Counted from the first letter of the stretch, positions 1 to 8,449 are shown. The stretch is DNA of 64,000 bases from CAJGBR01 sp045637425 (GCA_045637425.1 JAZTZL010000028.1:1-64000); one strand, 5' to 3'. The notes: generated by a model not told the origin, from the letters alone. Program-made: numbers and translations.

Positions 1-1
1 C

Positions 2-352
2 ATAACCAAAATTGCAGGGGTAAGAATCCCCGTTCTGCAAAACATCATCTTCGAGGAGAAATCGTATGATATGTTCAGTTCGCCGGCGTGGATTTCGAGT
101 GGAATCGAGTTGCTCAAGCAGATTGCCAGACTCGGAATCGAAGGCGAATTCTATCGCAAAAAAACCGAACTTTTGGAGTATGCTCGCAAAAAGACCACTC
201 AGAAAGTAAACCTCTATGAGAAGGTACAGATTCCTGGCTATGAAGATGCAATAAGAAAAATCAAACGCTATCTTGAAGACGAAGAAAATCTTTCGAAATC
301 TTCGCAAAAGATAGTCAAGAATAAACAACAAGCAGAGGAGGACGCAGTATGA
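2..352 (+). CDS. ntpD: V-type ATP synthase subunit D (C-terminal part, cut by window edge)
   Basis: The reading frame is open to the left edge, so only the last 116 residues are visible and the start lies outside the window. Subunit D is the coiled-coil central shaft that rotates inside the A3B3 head and couples ATP turnover to ion flow. The visible part has the conserved IPVLQNI stretch followed by a long, charged C-terminal helix (KKTTQKVNLYEKVQIPGYE and a KRYLEDEE tail), as in archaeal and Bacteroidota D subunits. The stop codon overlaps the start of subunit I by 4 bases (ATGA), which suggests translational coupling. The A, B, C, E and related genes presumably lie upstream, outside the window. 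Confidence 0.93.
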   Translation: MTKIAGVRIPVLQNIIFEEKSYDMFSSPAWISSGIELLKQIARLGIEGEFYRKKTELLEYARKKTTQKVNLYEKVQIPGYEDAIRKIKRYLEDEENLSKSSQKIVKNKQQAEEDAV

Positions 353-2169
353 TAGTACCAATGATGAAATACTCCCTTATTTTGCACCATAGTGATTATG
401 AGGGATTTCTCGACAGATTGCAAGAACTCGGACTTGTTGACATTACAGTATCGGATTGGACTCCAACCATCGAGCAAATCCGAATGCTGCAAACCATCGA
501 GCGATACGCAACCGTAGGTCGCGAACTCAACTCACTGGCGAAAACAAACGACCTGAGTGCCATCGCACCAATGAACGATGGCCGCGAAGTGTTCGACACA
601 TACAACTCCACCGTAGCAGAAATCGCAGAAATCAAAACTCAAATTGCAAAACTGCAGGGTGAGGCAGACTCGTTGCGCGTGTGGGGGACATTCAACCCCG
701 AGCAAATCGAAAAGATTAAGGCAGCAGGACTCGAAATTCACCTATTCTCAAGTTACGAAAACATCTTCAAATCACAACTTGAAGCGTGGAGTCAGTTGGC
801 TGCCATAGAATTAATCTCATCGGAAAAGGGTATCTGCTATTTTGCTGCTGTGAGAGAAGTTTCTCAACAACCGCTGATACTCAACTCGGCAGAAGAGGTA
901 AAGATTCCGCAAACCGACTACACCGAGAAAGAGTCTAAAATCAAGGAGTTGGAGCACAGAATGGCAGAGTGCAACACTGCACTTCTGGAGTGTGCACGTT
1001 CGCGCGAACTGCTGGCTCCGGTAGCCAACGAACTGAAGAGCCAGATGCAACTCGACAAAGTGCTGGTTGCAGGCGGTAGCCGCGAAGCTGAAGGTTCGCT
1101 CGTAGTTCTCGAAGGTTGGGCTAAAGAAGAGACGGCGCAGAGTGTTGATGAATTTCTCGCAACCGAAGATGAAATCATCTCGTTCAAAGAGACTCCGACT
1201 ATCGAAGATAATCCACCCGTAGTGCTGAAAAACAATAAGTTCGCTCGTCTGTTCGAAGTAATTTCGAATCTGTACGCACTGCCGAACTACCACGCTACGG
1301 ACTTGACTCCTTTCTTTGCACCTTTCTTTATGATGTTCTTCGGATTCTGTCTGGGCGATGCAGGATATGGACTCATCTTTGTTGTGGCAGCGGCAATTCT
1401 GCACTTCAAACTCAAGGGCAGCGGTCGTGATGTCGCTGACCTTATCTTCTGGTGCGGACTCTCGACCGTGCTGTTCGGAGCCCTCACAGGTACATTCTTC
1501 GGAGTGGAATTGGCAAAAGTTCCTGCGCTGGTCAATATCAAGGATATGTTCATAGCTCAAGATAAGATGTTCACCGTAGCCATCTATGTTGGTGTTGTTC
1601 AGTTGATCTACGCAATGGCGCTGAAGGCATATTTTGCAATGAAACGCTTCGGTTGGCTGTACGGAATGTCTACGATAGGCTGGATTATGACCCTCGTAGC
1701 TACGGGTTTAGCAATGGGTATGCCCGTCAGCATCGAAGGATTCACCACATCAAGTCCTGCATACTACGCAATTATGGGAGTAGCAGCCATTATGATGTTC
1801 TTTATGAACTCGCCGGGCAAAAACATATTTGCGAATTTCGGCTCTGGGCTGTGGGATTTGTACAATAACGTAACAGGTTTCTTGGGCGACCTGCTGTCAT
1901 ATATCCGACTCTTTGCGCTGGGTATCTGTAGCGGTATCATTGCCAACGTATTCAACGCATTGGCGCTGGGTATGAGCCCTGATATCCCCGTAGTCGGAAC
2001 TATCGTGGCGATACTGATTATGGTAATCGGACACGGCATCAACCTGTTTATGGGCGTGCTGGGAGCATTTGTTCACCCATTGCGTCTGACATTTGTAGAG
2101 TTCTACAAAAACGCAGGATTCGAAGATGGCGGCAGAGCTTTCGAACCCTTAACTAAAGAAAAGAAATAA
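349..2169 (+). CDS. ntpI: V-type ATP synthase subunit I (membrane stator subunit)
   Basis: This 606-residue protein is the a/I subunit that forms the two ion half-channels against the rotor ring. Residues 1 to about 310 form the soluble arm. From about 320 onward there are about eight hydrophobic segments. The channel helix carries the motif LSYIRLFALG, in which Arg520 is the arginine expected to face the rotor glutamate. The end has the family signature GHGINLFMGVLGAFVHPLRL and FYKNAGFEDGGRAF. Length is normal for the family. It starts by ATGA overlap with subunit D and is followed 34 bases later by the rotor subunit gene, so D, I and K form one operon. Confidence 0.95.
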   Translation: MIVPMMKYSLILHHSDYEGFLDRLQELGLVDITVSDWTPTIEQIRMLQTIERYATVGRELNSLAKTNDLSAIAPMNDGREVFDTYNSTVAEIAEIKTQIAKLQGEADSLRVWGTFNPEQIEKIKAAGLEIHLFSSYENIFKSQLEAWSQLAAIELISSEKGICYFAAVREVSQQPLILNSAEEVKIPQTDYTEKESKIKELEHRMAECNTALLECARSRELLAPVANELKSQMQLDKVLVAGGSREAEGSLVVLEGWAKEETAQSVDEFLATEDEIISFKETPTIEDNPPVVLKNNKFARLFEVISNLYALPNYHATDLTPFFAPFFMMFFGFCLGDAGYGLIFVVAAAILHFKLKGSGRDVADLIFWCGLSTVLFGALTGTFFGVELAKVPALVNIKDMFIAQDKMFTVAIYVGVVQLIYAMALKAYFAMKRFGWLYGMSTIGWIMTLVATGLAMGMPVSIEGFTTSSPAYYAIMGVAAIMMFFMNSPGKNIFANFGSGLWDLYNNVTGFLGDLLSYIRLFALGICSGIIANVFNALALGMSPDIPVVGTIVAILIMVIGHGINLFMGVLGAFVHPLRLTFVEFYKNAGFEDGGRAFEPLTKEKK

Positions 2170-2203
2170 CCAAAATAAAGTTAAACTAAAAAACAAATTT
2201 CTT

Positions 2204-2650
2204 ATGAGCGCTATTTTATTAGCTTATTTGGGCGTAGTATTGATGCTGGCAATGTGCGGCATCGGAAGTGCCTATGGTGTAACAATCAGTGGTAACGCAG
2301 CTGTTGGTGCAATGAGCAAAAACAGCAATGCATTCGGTAGCTATCTGGTTTTGAGTGCGATGTCAGGTACTCAGGGTCTTTACGGTTTCGTAGGCTACTT
2401 TATGGTTAAACCGCTGTTGGTGGAAACAATTTCAATGTTCCAGGCCTATGCTATCTTGGGCGGTGGCATCGCTTTGGGTCTGGTAGGTTTGTTCAGTGCA
2501 TTGCGTCAAGGCAAGATTTGTGCTAACGGTATCACTGCAATCGGCAACGGACACGACGTATTCGGTAAGACAGTCGTTTTGGCAGCGTTCCCGGAATTGT
2601 ACGCAATCTTGGCAGTTGCTGCCGTATTTATGATTTCATCTTCTATCTAA
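2204..2650 (+). CDS. ntpK: V-type ATP synthase subunit K (rotor proteolipid)
   Basis: This 148-residue protein has four membrane segments made of two fused hairpins, the usual layout of the bacterial K subunit. The ion-carrying glutamate is Glu131 in FPELYAI. Residues Thr56, Gln57 and Tyr60 (in SGTQGLYG) and Gln102 (in RQGK) lie at the same spacing from this glutamate as the Na+ ligands Thr64, Gln65, Tyr68 and Gln110 lie from Glu139 in the Enterococcus hirae NtpK ring. The comparison to E. hirae is from knowledge of that structure, and Na+ coupling here is inferred. It is the last gene of the operon, followed by an inverted repeat at 2671-2702. Confidence 0.95.
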   Translation: MSAILLAYLGVVLMLAMCGIGSAYGVTISGNAAVGAMSKNSNAFGSYLVLSAMSGTQGLYGFVGYFMVKPLLVETISMFQAYAILGGGIALGLVGLFSALRQGKICANGITAIGNGHDVFGKTVVLAAFPELYAILAVAAVFMISSSI

Positions 2651-2670
2651 TCAGGAAGTTGAAGATAGGC

Positions 2671-2702
2671 TATGCCGAGAGGGTTAATCAACTCTCTCGG
2701 CA
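2671..2702. terminator. Inverted repeat between convergent genes, likely bidirectional terminator
   Basis: Perfect 10-base arms ATGCCGAGAG and CTCTCGGCAT with a 12-base loop. On the plus strand it follows ntpK by 20 bases and is followed by ATTGTTTT. On the minus strand it overlaps the last codons and stop of the response regulator gene, so the end of that protein (AERVD) is encoded in the hairpin. Confidence 0.7.
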
Positions 2703-3856
2703 TATTGTTTTACATCTTCAAGACAAATGTTATTCCCACACAGAATTATCAGCCGTTCGACTACGTTCTTCAGTTCGCGGATATTGCCCGACCAACTGAG
2801 CGATTTTAGGTAGTTAAGCGCCTGAGGAGAAATCTTCTTCCCTGGAATATGGTATTCGTCGCAGATATGCTCAATAAATTTCGGAACAAGCAGTTCGATA
2901 TCCTCACTTCGCTCTCTGAGCGGCGGCACCTCAATCACTACTACGCTAAGACGGTGATATAGGTCTTCGCGGAAATTATGAGCCGCAATTTCATCTCTCA
3001 GGTTCTTGTTTGTCGCAGCAATAACACGAACATTTATCGGAATGTTTTTATCACTACCTACACGCGATATTCGGTGTTCCTGCAACACGCGTAATACCTT
3101 CGCCTGAGCAGACAGACTCATATCACCAATCTCATCTAAGAATATCGTACCGCCTTCGGCCTGTTCGAATTTACCTTTTCGCTGCTTAATTGCCGAAGTA
3201 AACGCACCCTTCTCGTGACCAAACAATTCGCTCTCGATGAGTTCAGAAGGAATTGCCGCACAATTCACATCTACGAATGGTTGCCCTAAACGAGCACTCT
3301 TTTCGTGCAGCCAGCGCGCTACGAGTTCCTTGCCCGTACCGTTCTCGCCCGTAATCAGCACCCGAGCCTCTGATGGTGCAACTCGGTCAATCATATTCTT
3401 GACCTTCATTATCTCGGTTGATGAACCGATTATATCATCAACTCTGCTATGCGATTTAGACGAATAACCTCGCGCAGTGCTTTTTGCACATTGCACTTCG
3501 GGCTCGATAGCACTGCGCACAGAACCGAGCAGACGACTCACATTCACAGGCTTTTCTATGAAATCGTGAGCCCCGCACTTCATACACTCCACAGCCGAAG
3601 CGACGCTGCCGTGAGCCGAAATAATCACTACGGGCAGACTCGAATCACTCTTTCGCAAATTGGACAATACCTCAAGTCCCGACATTCCAGACATCTTCAA
3701 ATCACAAGTTACAACATCATAACGCTTGTTGCCACACTTTTCCAACGCCTCGATACCCGATTCTGCCAAATCCACGGCATAACCCTCATACTCGAGCATC
3801 TCTTTTAGACTATTCCGATAACTGCGTTCGTCATCAACGACTAAAATATTATTCAT
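2684..3856 (-). CDS. NtrC-family sigma-54 response regulator lacking the DNA-binding domain
   Basis: This 390-residue two-component regulator has a receiver domain (residues 1-115) with Asp8, Asp9, phospho-acceptor Asp52, Ser80 and Lys102. A sigma-54 AAA+ domain follows (about 140-375) with Walker A GENGTGKE at 170-177, Walker B IFLDE at 238-242, the sigma-54 contact loop GAFTSA at 217-222 (usual form GAFTGA) and W355SGNIRELKN. The protein stops about 15 residues after the AAA+ lid, so the Fis-type helix-turn-helix expected at residues 400-460 is absent. It may act from solution or through a partner. No sensor kinase gene is adjacent. Its promoter is the left-facing half of the palindrome at 3902-3917. 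Confidence 0.9.
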   Translation of the reverse strand: MNNILVVDDERSYRNSLKEMLEYEGYAVDLAESGIEALEKCGNKRYDVVTCDLKMSGMSGLEVLSNLRKSDSSLPVVIISAHGSVASAVECMKCGAHDFIEKPVNVSRLLGSVRSAIEPEVQCAKSTARGYSSKSHSRVDDIIGSSTEIMKVKNMIDRVAPSEARVLITGENGTGKELVARWLHEKSARLGQPFVDVNCAAIPSELIESELFGHEKGAFTSAIKQRKGKFEQAEGGTIFLDEIGDMSLSAQAKVLRVLQEHRISRVGSDKNIPINVRVIAATNKNLRDEIAAHNFREDLYHRLSVVVIEVPPLRERSEDIELLVPKFIEHICDEYHIPGKKISPQALNYLKSLSWSGNIRELKNVVERLIILCGNNICLEDVKQYAERVD

Positions 3857-3901
3857 AAAAAAATTTTATATAGATTAGCTAATCATTTGATAAAAAATAA
3901 A

Positions 3902-3917
3902 TATATTTGCAAATATA
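3902..3917. promoter_or_regulatory. Back-to-back -7 boxes forming a 16-base palindrome
   Basis: TATATTTG at 3902-3909 faces right, toward the DUF4290 operon. Its reverse complement at 3910-3917 faces left, toward the response regulator gene. Both match the Bacteroidota -7 consensus TAnnTTTG. Together they make a perfect palindrome, so both directions could be controlled by one bound protein. Confidence 0.6.
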
Positions 3918-3931
3918 ATTAAGTTTTCAGG

Positions 3932-4046
3932 TTTGCGAGCAAAATCTCTGACATTTGTTCGCAAAGTGGTTGATTTTTCATTTAACACACTAATAATCAG
4001 CCATTTACCAACACTAACAAGATTAATCCATAGAGAATATAATCTT
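3932..4046 (+). promoter_or_regulatory. Structured 5' leader with three successive hairpins
   Basis: Downstream of the right-facing -7 box there are three inverted repeats in a row. The first pairs TTTGCGAGCAAA (3932-3943) with TTTGTTCGCAAA (3954-3965), 12 pairs with one G-U. The second pairs TGGTTGATT (3967-3975) with AATCAGCCA (3995-4003), 9 pairs with one G-U. The third pairs AAGATTA (4019-4025) with TAATCTT (4040-4046). The DUF4290 start codon follows at 4076. I see no match to a cobalamin riboswitch or another known class. Confidence 0.45.
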
Positions 4047-4075
4047 GGTCTGTTTAGAATATTTACAACTTACAA

Positions 4076-4711
4076 ATGGAATACAACTTCGAACAAAACA
4101 AACTCGTAATGCCCGAATACGGACGACACGTATTAAAAATGGTTGAGTTTCTGCTGACAATAGAAGACAGAGAACTGCGTAATAAACAAGCACTTGCAGT
4201 CATTGATGTTATGGGCAACATCAACTCTGCGCTGCGAGATACCGAGGAGTTCAAACATAAGCTGTGGGACCACCTTTTTATCATATCGAATTTCAGACTC
4301 GATGTGGATAGTCCCTACCCAAAACCGAGCCCCGAAATGATCAATCCAAAGCCCAAACGCCCAAATTACCCGCAGCGTGATTTGGAATTCAAACACTACG
4401 GACGAAATGTGGCAAAGATGATTCGTGAGGTAAACGGAATTCAAACCGATTCGCCCGAACGACAAGAGGCAATACACCGAATCGCCCGATATATGAAGAG
4501 TAAAAGTCAGGAATTCAATAACGAAAACATTAACAACGAAACGATAATGGCCGATATCCGCACTATGTCGGGCTCGAGCATCAATATCGAAAGTACAATT
4601 CTTGACAATGTTCGCCACGATCACAAACAACGACACAAGAAAAATAACAAAAATCCGAAGCAACGTGTCGGAGCCAAACACAATAACCAACAAAAACAAA
4701 ACAGAGGATAA
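4076..4711 (+). CDS. DUF4290 family protein
   Basis: This 211-residue cytoplasmic protein belongs to a Bacteroidota-restricted family of unknown function. The conserved N-terminal part (residues 1 to about 150) is mainly helical and contains two related segments, MPEYGRHVLKMVEFLL and FKHYGRNVAKMIREV, which suggests an internal duplication. The last 30 residues are a lysine, arginine and asparagine-rich tail that could bind nucleic acid, though this is inference. It is the first gene after the structured leader and is followed at 6 bases by a membrane protein gene. No signal peptide is seen. Confidence 0.85.
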   Translation: MEYNFEQNKLVMPEYGRHVLKMVEFLLTIEDRELRNKQALAVIDVMGNINSALRDTEEFKHKLWDHLFIISNFRLDVDSPYPKPSPEMINPKPKRPNYPQRDLEFKHYGRNVAKMIREVNGIQTDSPERQEAIHRIARYMKSKSQEFNNENINNETIMADIRTMSGSSINIESTILDNVRHDHKQRHKKNNKNPKQRVGAKHNNQQKQNRG

Positions 4712-4716
4712 CAGAC

Positions 4717-5088
4717 GTGACACAGAAACCTACACAAAATATGGATAACGGGCAACTCAAACTTAAACGCAGTTCTGTTATTTTGGCTACGGTCATAGCT
4801 GTCATCATATCCGCCCCTATTGCGCGAGCAACTGTGGTCGGAATGTGGATTGCCGTGGCTGCAATGATTGGCTATCTGGCATTCAATGCCTCATTCGTGT
4901 CATCACACTACAGTAAGTGGAAGAGTCTGAAATCTGACGAAAAAGTTCGACTTATCATTTGGAGCACTGCGGCAGTAATTACCGCATCGACATTCCTCAG
5001 ACACGAATTTTCATTTTTCTCGGCAATGGTCATTCTTGTGATTGATTACACGATGGCAATGTCCGCAAAATCTAAAAAGGAGCAATAA
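4717..5088 (+). CDS. Small integral membrane protein of unknown function
   Basis: This is a 123-residue protein with about four hydrophobic segments (roughly 22-40, 41-60, 82-97 and 101-117) and a short charged C-terminus ending KSKKEQ. The start chosen is GTG at 4717, five bases after the DUF4290 stop and with an AGAGGA stretch upstream. An ATG at 4741 would remove only eight residues. I do not recognise a family. Its place between DUF4290 and the ABC importer genes, with 2 bases to the next gene, says it belongs to the same transcript. Confidence 0.7.
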   Translation: MTQKPTQNMDNGQLKLKRSSVILATVIAVIISAPIARATVVGMWIAVAAMIGYLAFNASFVSSHYSKWKSLKSDEKVRLIIWSTAAVITASTFLRHEFSFFSAMVILVIDYTMAMSAKSKKEQ

Positions 5089-5090
5089 TA

Positions 5091-6227
5091 ATGATTTCTA
5101 TATTTAGCAAAGTTGCGGCACTTACCATTGCACTCGTGATGTTCGGGTGTGGAAATCCAAGCAGCAGTAGATTTTCTGTCAGTGGATTGGATACGCTCTA
5201 CGCACCGAAATACTCAAAACGATTCGTGTTGTACAAGTATGGCGAGAGTTCAATTCTCTCCATTCGTGAAGCAGACAGCACTTATAAACATATCTTCTTG
5301 TCGAGAAACGGACAGGCTGCACCAAATGGATTTGAAGGCAGAACGATATTCATTCCGCTGCAGCGCGTAATATGTATGTCCACAACACATATCGCTATGC
5401 TCGAAAAAATCGGACAATTGGATAAGATTGTAGGAATCTCCGGGTGTCAATATGTAACCAGCCCAAAAGTTCGTGAATCTTTGGAACAAGAGAAAATCCG
5501 AGATATAGGCTACGAGTCGGGGCTCAACTACGAACTCGCAACCATTATGCGTCCCAATGCAATCTTCGTCTACGGCACACAAGGCGATAATGCAGCAAGT
5601 ACCCAGAAGATGACCGAATTGGGATTGCCAACACTGTATCTTTACGAATACCTTGAAAATGATCCTTTAGGTAAAGCTGAGTGGCTGATTGCAATGAGCG
5701 AAATGTTCGACAGACGCCCTTTGGCAGAAAATATCTTCCAAGAGATAGAACAAAACTACAAAGAGGTAAAATCACTCATAACCGAGGATATCAAGCGTCC
5801 GAGCGTAATGCTCAATTCGCCGTGGCGCGACACTTGGTTTGTTCCAGGCGACCGCAGTTATATTGTTAAGTTGCTGAACGACGCCGGAGGTGATTACATC
5901 TGCAAGGGTTATGACAGCGAACTCAGCCGTTCAATCTCAACCGAACAGGCATTTGTATTGTGCGGCAAGGCTGATTTCTGGTTCTGCCCCAGCGAAGCGA
6001 ACTCAATTTCATACCTATTGACTAATAATCCACGCTTTGCAGACATTCCTGCTGTAAAGAACAATCGCGTGTTCAATAACAATCGAATAACAACACCGAT
6101 GGGCGGTAGCGACTTCTGGGAATCAGGCACAATAAATCCCGATGTAATACTGAAAGATTTGATTCGCATACTGCACCCACAACTACTGCCCGAACACAAG
6201 TTAAACTACTTCCACCAACTTAAATAA
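5091..6227 (+). CDS. ABC importer substrate-binding lipoprotein, BtuF/FecB type
   Basis: This 378-residue lipoprotein has the signal sequence and lipobox VMFGC with Cys20 as the predicted acylation site. It belongs to the class III (helical hinge) periplasmic binding proteins that deliver cobalamin, ferric siderophore or haem. Visible family features are RVICMSTTHIAMLEKIGQLDKIVGI early in the mature protein and VLCGKADFWF plus NPRFADIPAVKNNRVF in the second lobe. It precedes genes for a FecCD permease and an ATPase. The ligand cannot be decided: there is no cobalamin riboswitch in front of the operon and no TonB receptor in the window. Confidence 0.88.
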   Translation: MISIFSKVAALTIALVMFGCGNPSSSRFSVSGLDTLYAPKYSKRFVLYKYGESSILSIREADSTYKHIFLSRNGQAAPNGFEGRTIFIPLQRVICMSTTHIAMLEKIGQLDKIVGISGCQYVTSPKVRESLEQEKIRDIGYESGLNYELATIMRPNAIFVYGTQGDNAASTQKMTELGLPTLYLYEYLENDPLGKAEWLIAMSEMFDRRPLAENIFQEIEQNYKEVKSLITEDIKRPSVMLNSPWRDTWFVPGDRSYIVKLLNDAGGDYICKGYDSELSRSISTEQAFVLCGKADFWFCPSEANSISYLLTNNPRFADIPAVKNNRVFNNNRITTPMGGSDFWESGTINPDVILKDLIRILHPQLLPEHKLNYFHQLK

Positions 6228-6235
6228 CCAATGAA

Positions 6236-7255
6236 ATGAGCAGATATTCACTGACATTCACACTTCTTGGAGTCGGAGTAGTGGTAGTTTTTATCGCCGA
6301 CCTGCTTATCGGATCGGTGAAGTTACCGCTTGATGCGATATGGGCTGTAATCACGAACAACAACAGCGATGAACTGACGCGTACCTTGTTGTTGAATTTC
6401 CGACTGCCCAAAGCCATTGTCGCAGTATTGGCAGGCGCAGCACTATCGGCAAGCGGACTACAGATGCAAACTATGTTCCGCAACCCTCTGGCAGGTCCAT
6501 ATGTTTTGGGGGTAAGTTCGGGAGCAAGTCTTGGCGTAGCACTCTTCCTGCTGGGAATGCCACTGCTGGGCACTATGGTCGAGATTCCCGAATCGGTGCG
6601 AAATGTCGGAGTAATCGGCGCAGCCTGGCTGGGTGCTTCAGCAATATTGCTTATTGTGATGACTGCCGCGACCCGACTGCGAGATATTATGGCAATACTT
6701 ATTCTGGGTATGATGATTGGCAGCGGCGCTACGGCTATTGTCGAGATGTTGCAGTATCTGACTCCTGAATATGCACTCAAAACCTTCGTTGTCTGGACTA
6801 TGGGTAGCCTTGGTAGCGTTACACTCAACCAACTGCCCTTCATCACAACATTCACTCTGATTGGTCTTACTATCTCGGTAATACTGATTAAACCTCTTAA
6901 CCTGATGCTCTTGGGCGAGAATTACGCAAAGACTTCGGGGATAAATATCCAAAGAGTCAGACTGCTGATTTTCGCGGGGACGATTCTGCTCGCGGGGACA
7001 ATCACAGCATTCTGCGGCCCCATCGGATTCATCGGTATCGCAGTACCCCACATCGCACGAATGTTGGTACACAATGCCGACCACCGAATACTGATGCCCG
7101 CCTCGATGCTACTCGGAGCCGTGATACTGCCTCTGTGCGACATCATTTCACAGTTGCCGGGACTCGACTTGGCTCTGCCGATTAACACCATTACGGCACT
7201 AATGGGTATTCCGATTATAATTATGGTAATTCTTCACAATCGTCGCTTCTTCTGA
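6236..7255 (+). CDS. ABC importer permease, FecCD/BtuC family
   Basis: This 339-residue inner membrane protein has about ten hydrophobic segments. Family motifs are GLQMQTMFRNPLAGPYVLG near residue 80 and the cytoplasmic coupling region GPIGFIGIAVPHIAR with the downstream segment ending in LPINTITALMGIPI. It forms the homodimeric channel of a BtuCD-type importer with the ATPase encoded immediately downstream (2-base gap) and the lipoprotein encoded upstream (8-base gap). Confidence 0.93.
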   Translation: MSRYSLTFTLLGVGVVVVFIADLLIGSVKLPLDAIWAVITNNNSDELTRTLLLNFRLPKAIVAVLAGAALSASGLQMQTMFRNPLAGPYVLGVSSGASLGVALFLLGMPLLGTMVEIPESVRNVGVIGAAWLGASAILLIVMTAATRLRDIMAILILGMMIGSGATAIVEMLQYLTPEYALKTFVVWTMGSLGSVTLNQLPFITTFTLIGLTISVILIKPLNLMLLGENYAKTSGINIQRVRLLIFAGTILLAGTITAFCGPIGFIGIAVPHIARMLVHNADHRILMPASMLLGAVILPLCDIISQLPGLDLALPINTITALMGIPIIIMVILHNRRFF

Positions 7256-7257
7256 AA

Positions 7258-7977
7258 ATGAAACACGCAATACAAATACGCAACCTTAAACTCGGCTTCG
7301 ACAGCAAAATATTGATGCAGTCGGGAAATGTCGATATCCCACAGGGTGAACTCATCGGACTGATTGGTCGCAACGGTGTGGGAAAGAGTACACTTTTGCG
7401 CTGCATTTCGGGCATCGAACAACCTATTTCAGGTACGATTCTCGTTGCAGGCGAACCCATTGAAACGATGAGTCCGGCTCAACGCGCAAAGATTGTTTCA
7501 TTTGTTGCTACGGAGAATGTTCGCATCAACGGACTCCGAGTAAAAGATGTTGTCGGATTCGGTCGTTCGCCCTACACCGATTGGTTCGGCAGAATGAGCG
7601 ACGAAGATAATCAAATAGTAAGCCACGCTCTCGAGTCGGTGATGATGCAAGAGTTCAGCGAAAAGTCTATCGACACGTTGAGCGATGGCGAGCGTCAGCG
7701 AGTTATGATTGCCCGAGCATTGGCTCAGGATACCCCCGTAGTACTGCTTGATGAACCTACGGCATTTCTGGATATTCCAAACAAGTATCAGATATCGCAA
7801 CTGCTAAGCCGACTCGCCAAAGAATTGAACCGCAGTATATTATACTCGACACACGACCTTGCCGTTGCAGAGCACTTCTGCGATAAACTTCTCATAATCG
7901 ACAATGGAGAATTCACGATTGACACTCCACAAAGATTGAAGGAGAATGGCACACTTGAAAAATTGTTCCATATCTAA
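7258..7977 (+). CDS. ABC importer ATP-binding protein, FepC/BtuD family
   Basis: This 239-residue ATPase has Walker A GRNGVGKST at 37-45, signature LSDGE at 141-145 (in place of the usual LSGGE), Walker B VVLLDEP at 161-167 and the switch His199 in STHD. Length and order fit the FepC/BtuD group that energises uptake of cobalamin or iron complexes. It is the third gene of the importer set and is followed after 10 bases by the gene for a SLOG-family protein. Confidence 0.93.
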   Translation: MKHAIQIRNLKLGFDSKILMQSGNVDIPQGELIGLIGRNGVGKSTLLRCISGIEQPISGTILVAGEPIETMSPAQRAKIVSFVATENVRINGLRVKDVVGFGRSPYTDWFGRMSDEDNQIVSHALESVMMQEFSEKSIDTLSDGERQRVMIARALAQDTPVVLLDEPTAFLDIPNKYQISQLLSRLAKELNRSILYSTHDLAVAEHFCDKLLIIDNGEFTIDTPQRLKENGTLEKLFHI

Positions 7978-7987
7978 ACGAGAGAAT

Positions 7988-8449
7988 ATGTACGAAAACT
8001 GCGTTTCATTCACAGGGCACAGACAGGCTCCTTACTCGCTAATGGAGCCTCTTGACAGAATAGTCGGCACTCTCATAGAACAAGGCTTTACGACATTTCA
8101 CAGCGGAATGGCATTGGGATTCGATATGATGGCTGCCGAGGCAGTGCTGAAAGCAAAGCAGACTCACCCCGAAGTCAAACTCATAGCCGTGCTACCCTTC
8201 CCCGAGCAGGACTCAAAATTCTCGGCTCAAACAAAACTTAAATACAGACACATACTTTCACAGGCAGATAAAACGGTAATCACCTCTCCCTGCTACACCA
8301 ATACAGGAGTCTACCACATTCGCAACAGATATTTGGTAGACCACTGTTCACTGATAGTTTGTTATTTCAACGGCACCCCCGGAGGTACACAAAAGACTCT
8401 GGAATTTGCGCAACGCTCCGGTAAACAAATCATAACACTCAACCCATAA
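7988..8449 (+). CDS. DUF1273/SLOG family protein (YpsA-like)
   Basis: This 153-residue protein starts at MYENCVSFTGHR. The upstream in-frame codons overlap the ATPase gene and are not needed. The glycine-rich TGHRQ motif, FHSGMALGFDMMAAEAVL and the final CYFNGTPGGTQKTLEFA are hallmarks of the DUF1273 branch of the SLOG superfamily, a Rossmann-like fold thought to bind nucleotides or nucleotide-derived ligands. No catalytic role is proved for the family. It ends the importer operon, and I see no strong terminator after it. Confidence 0.85.
   Translation: MYENCVSFTGHRQAPYSLMEPLDRIVGTLIEQGFTTFHSGMALGFDMMAAEAVLKAKQTHPEVKLIAVLPFPEQDSKFSAQTKLKYRHILSQADKTVITSPCYTNTGVYHIRNRYLVDHCSLIVCYFNGTPGGTQKTLEFAQRSGKQIITLNP

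Noticed and set aside
817..1560. 247-codon minus-strand frame opposite ntpI
   Set aside because: It is an antisense shadow of the V-ATPase subunit.
3857..4075. Cobalamin riboswitch in front of the BtuFCD-like operon
   Set aside because: The conserved B12-box is not present. The leader has other hairpins.
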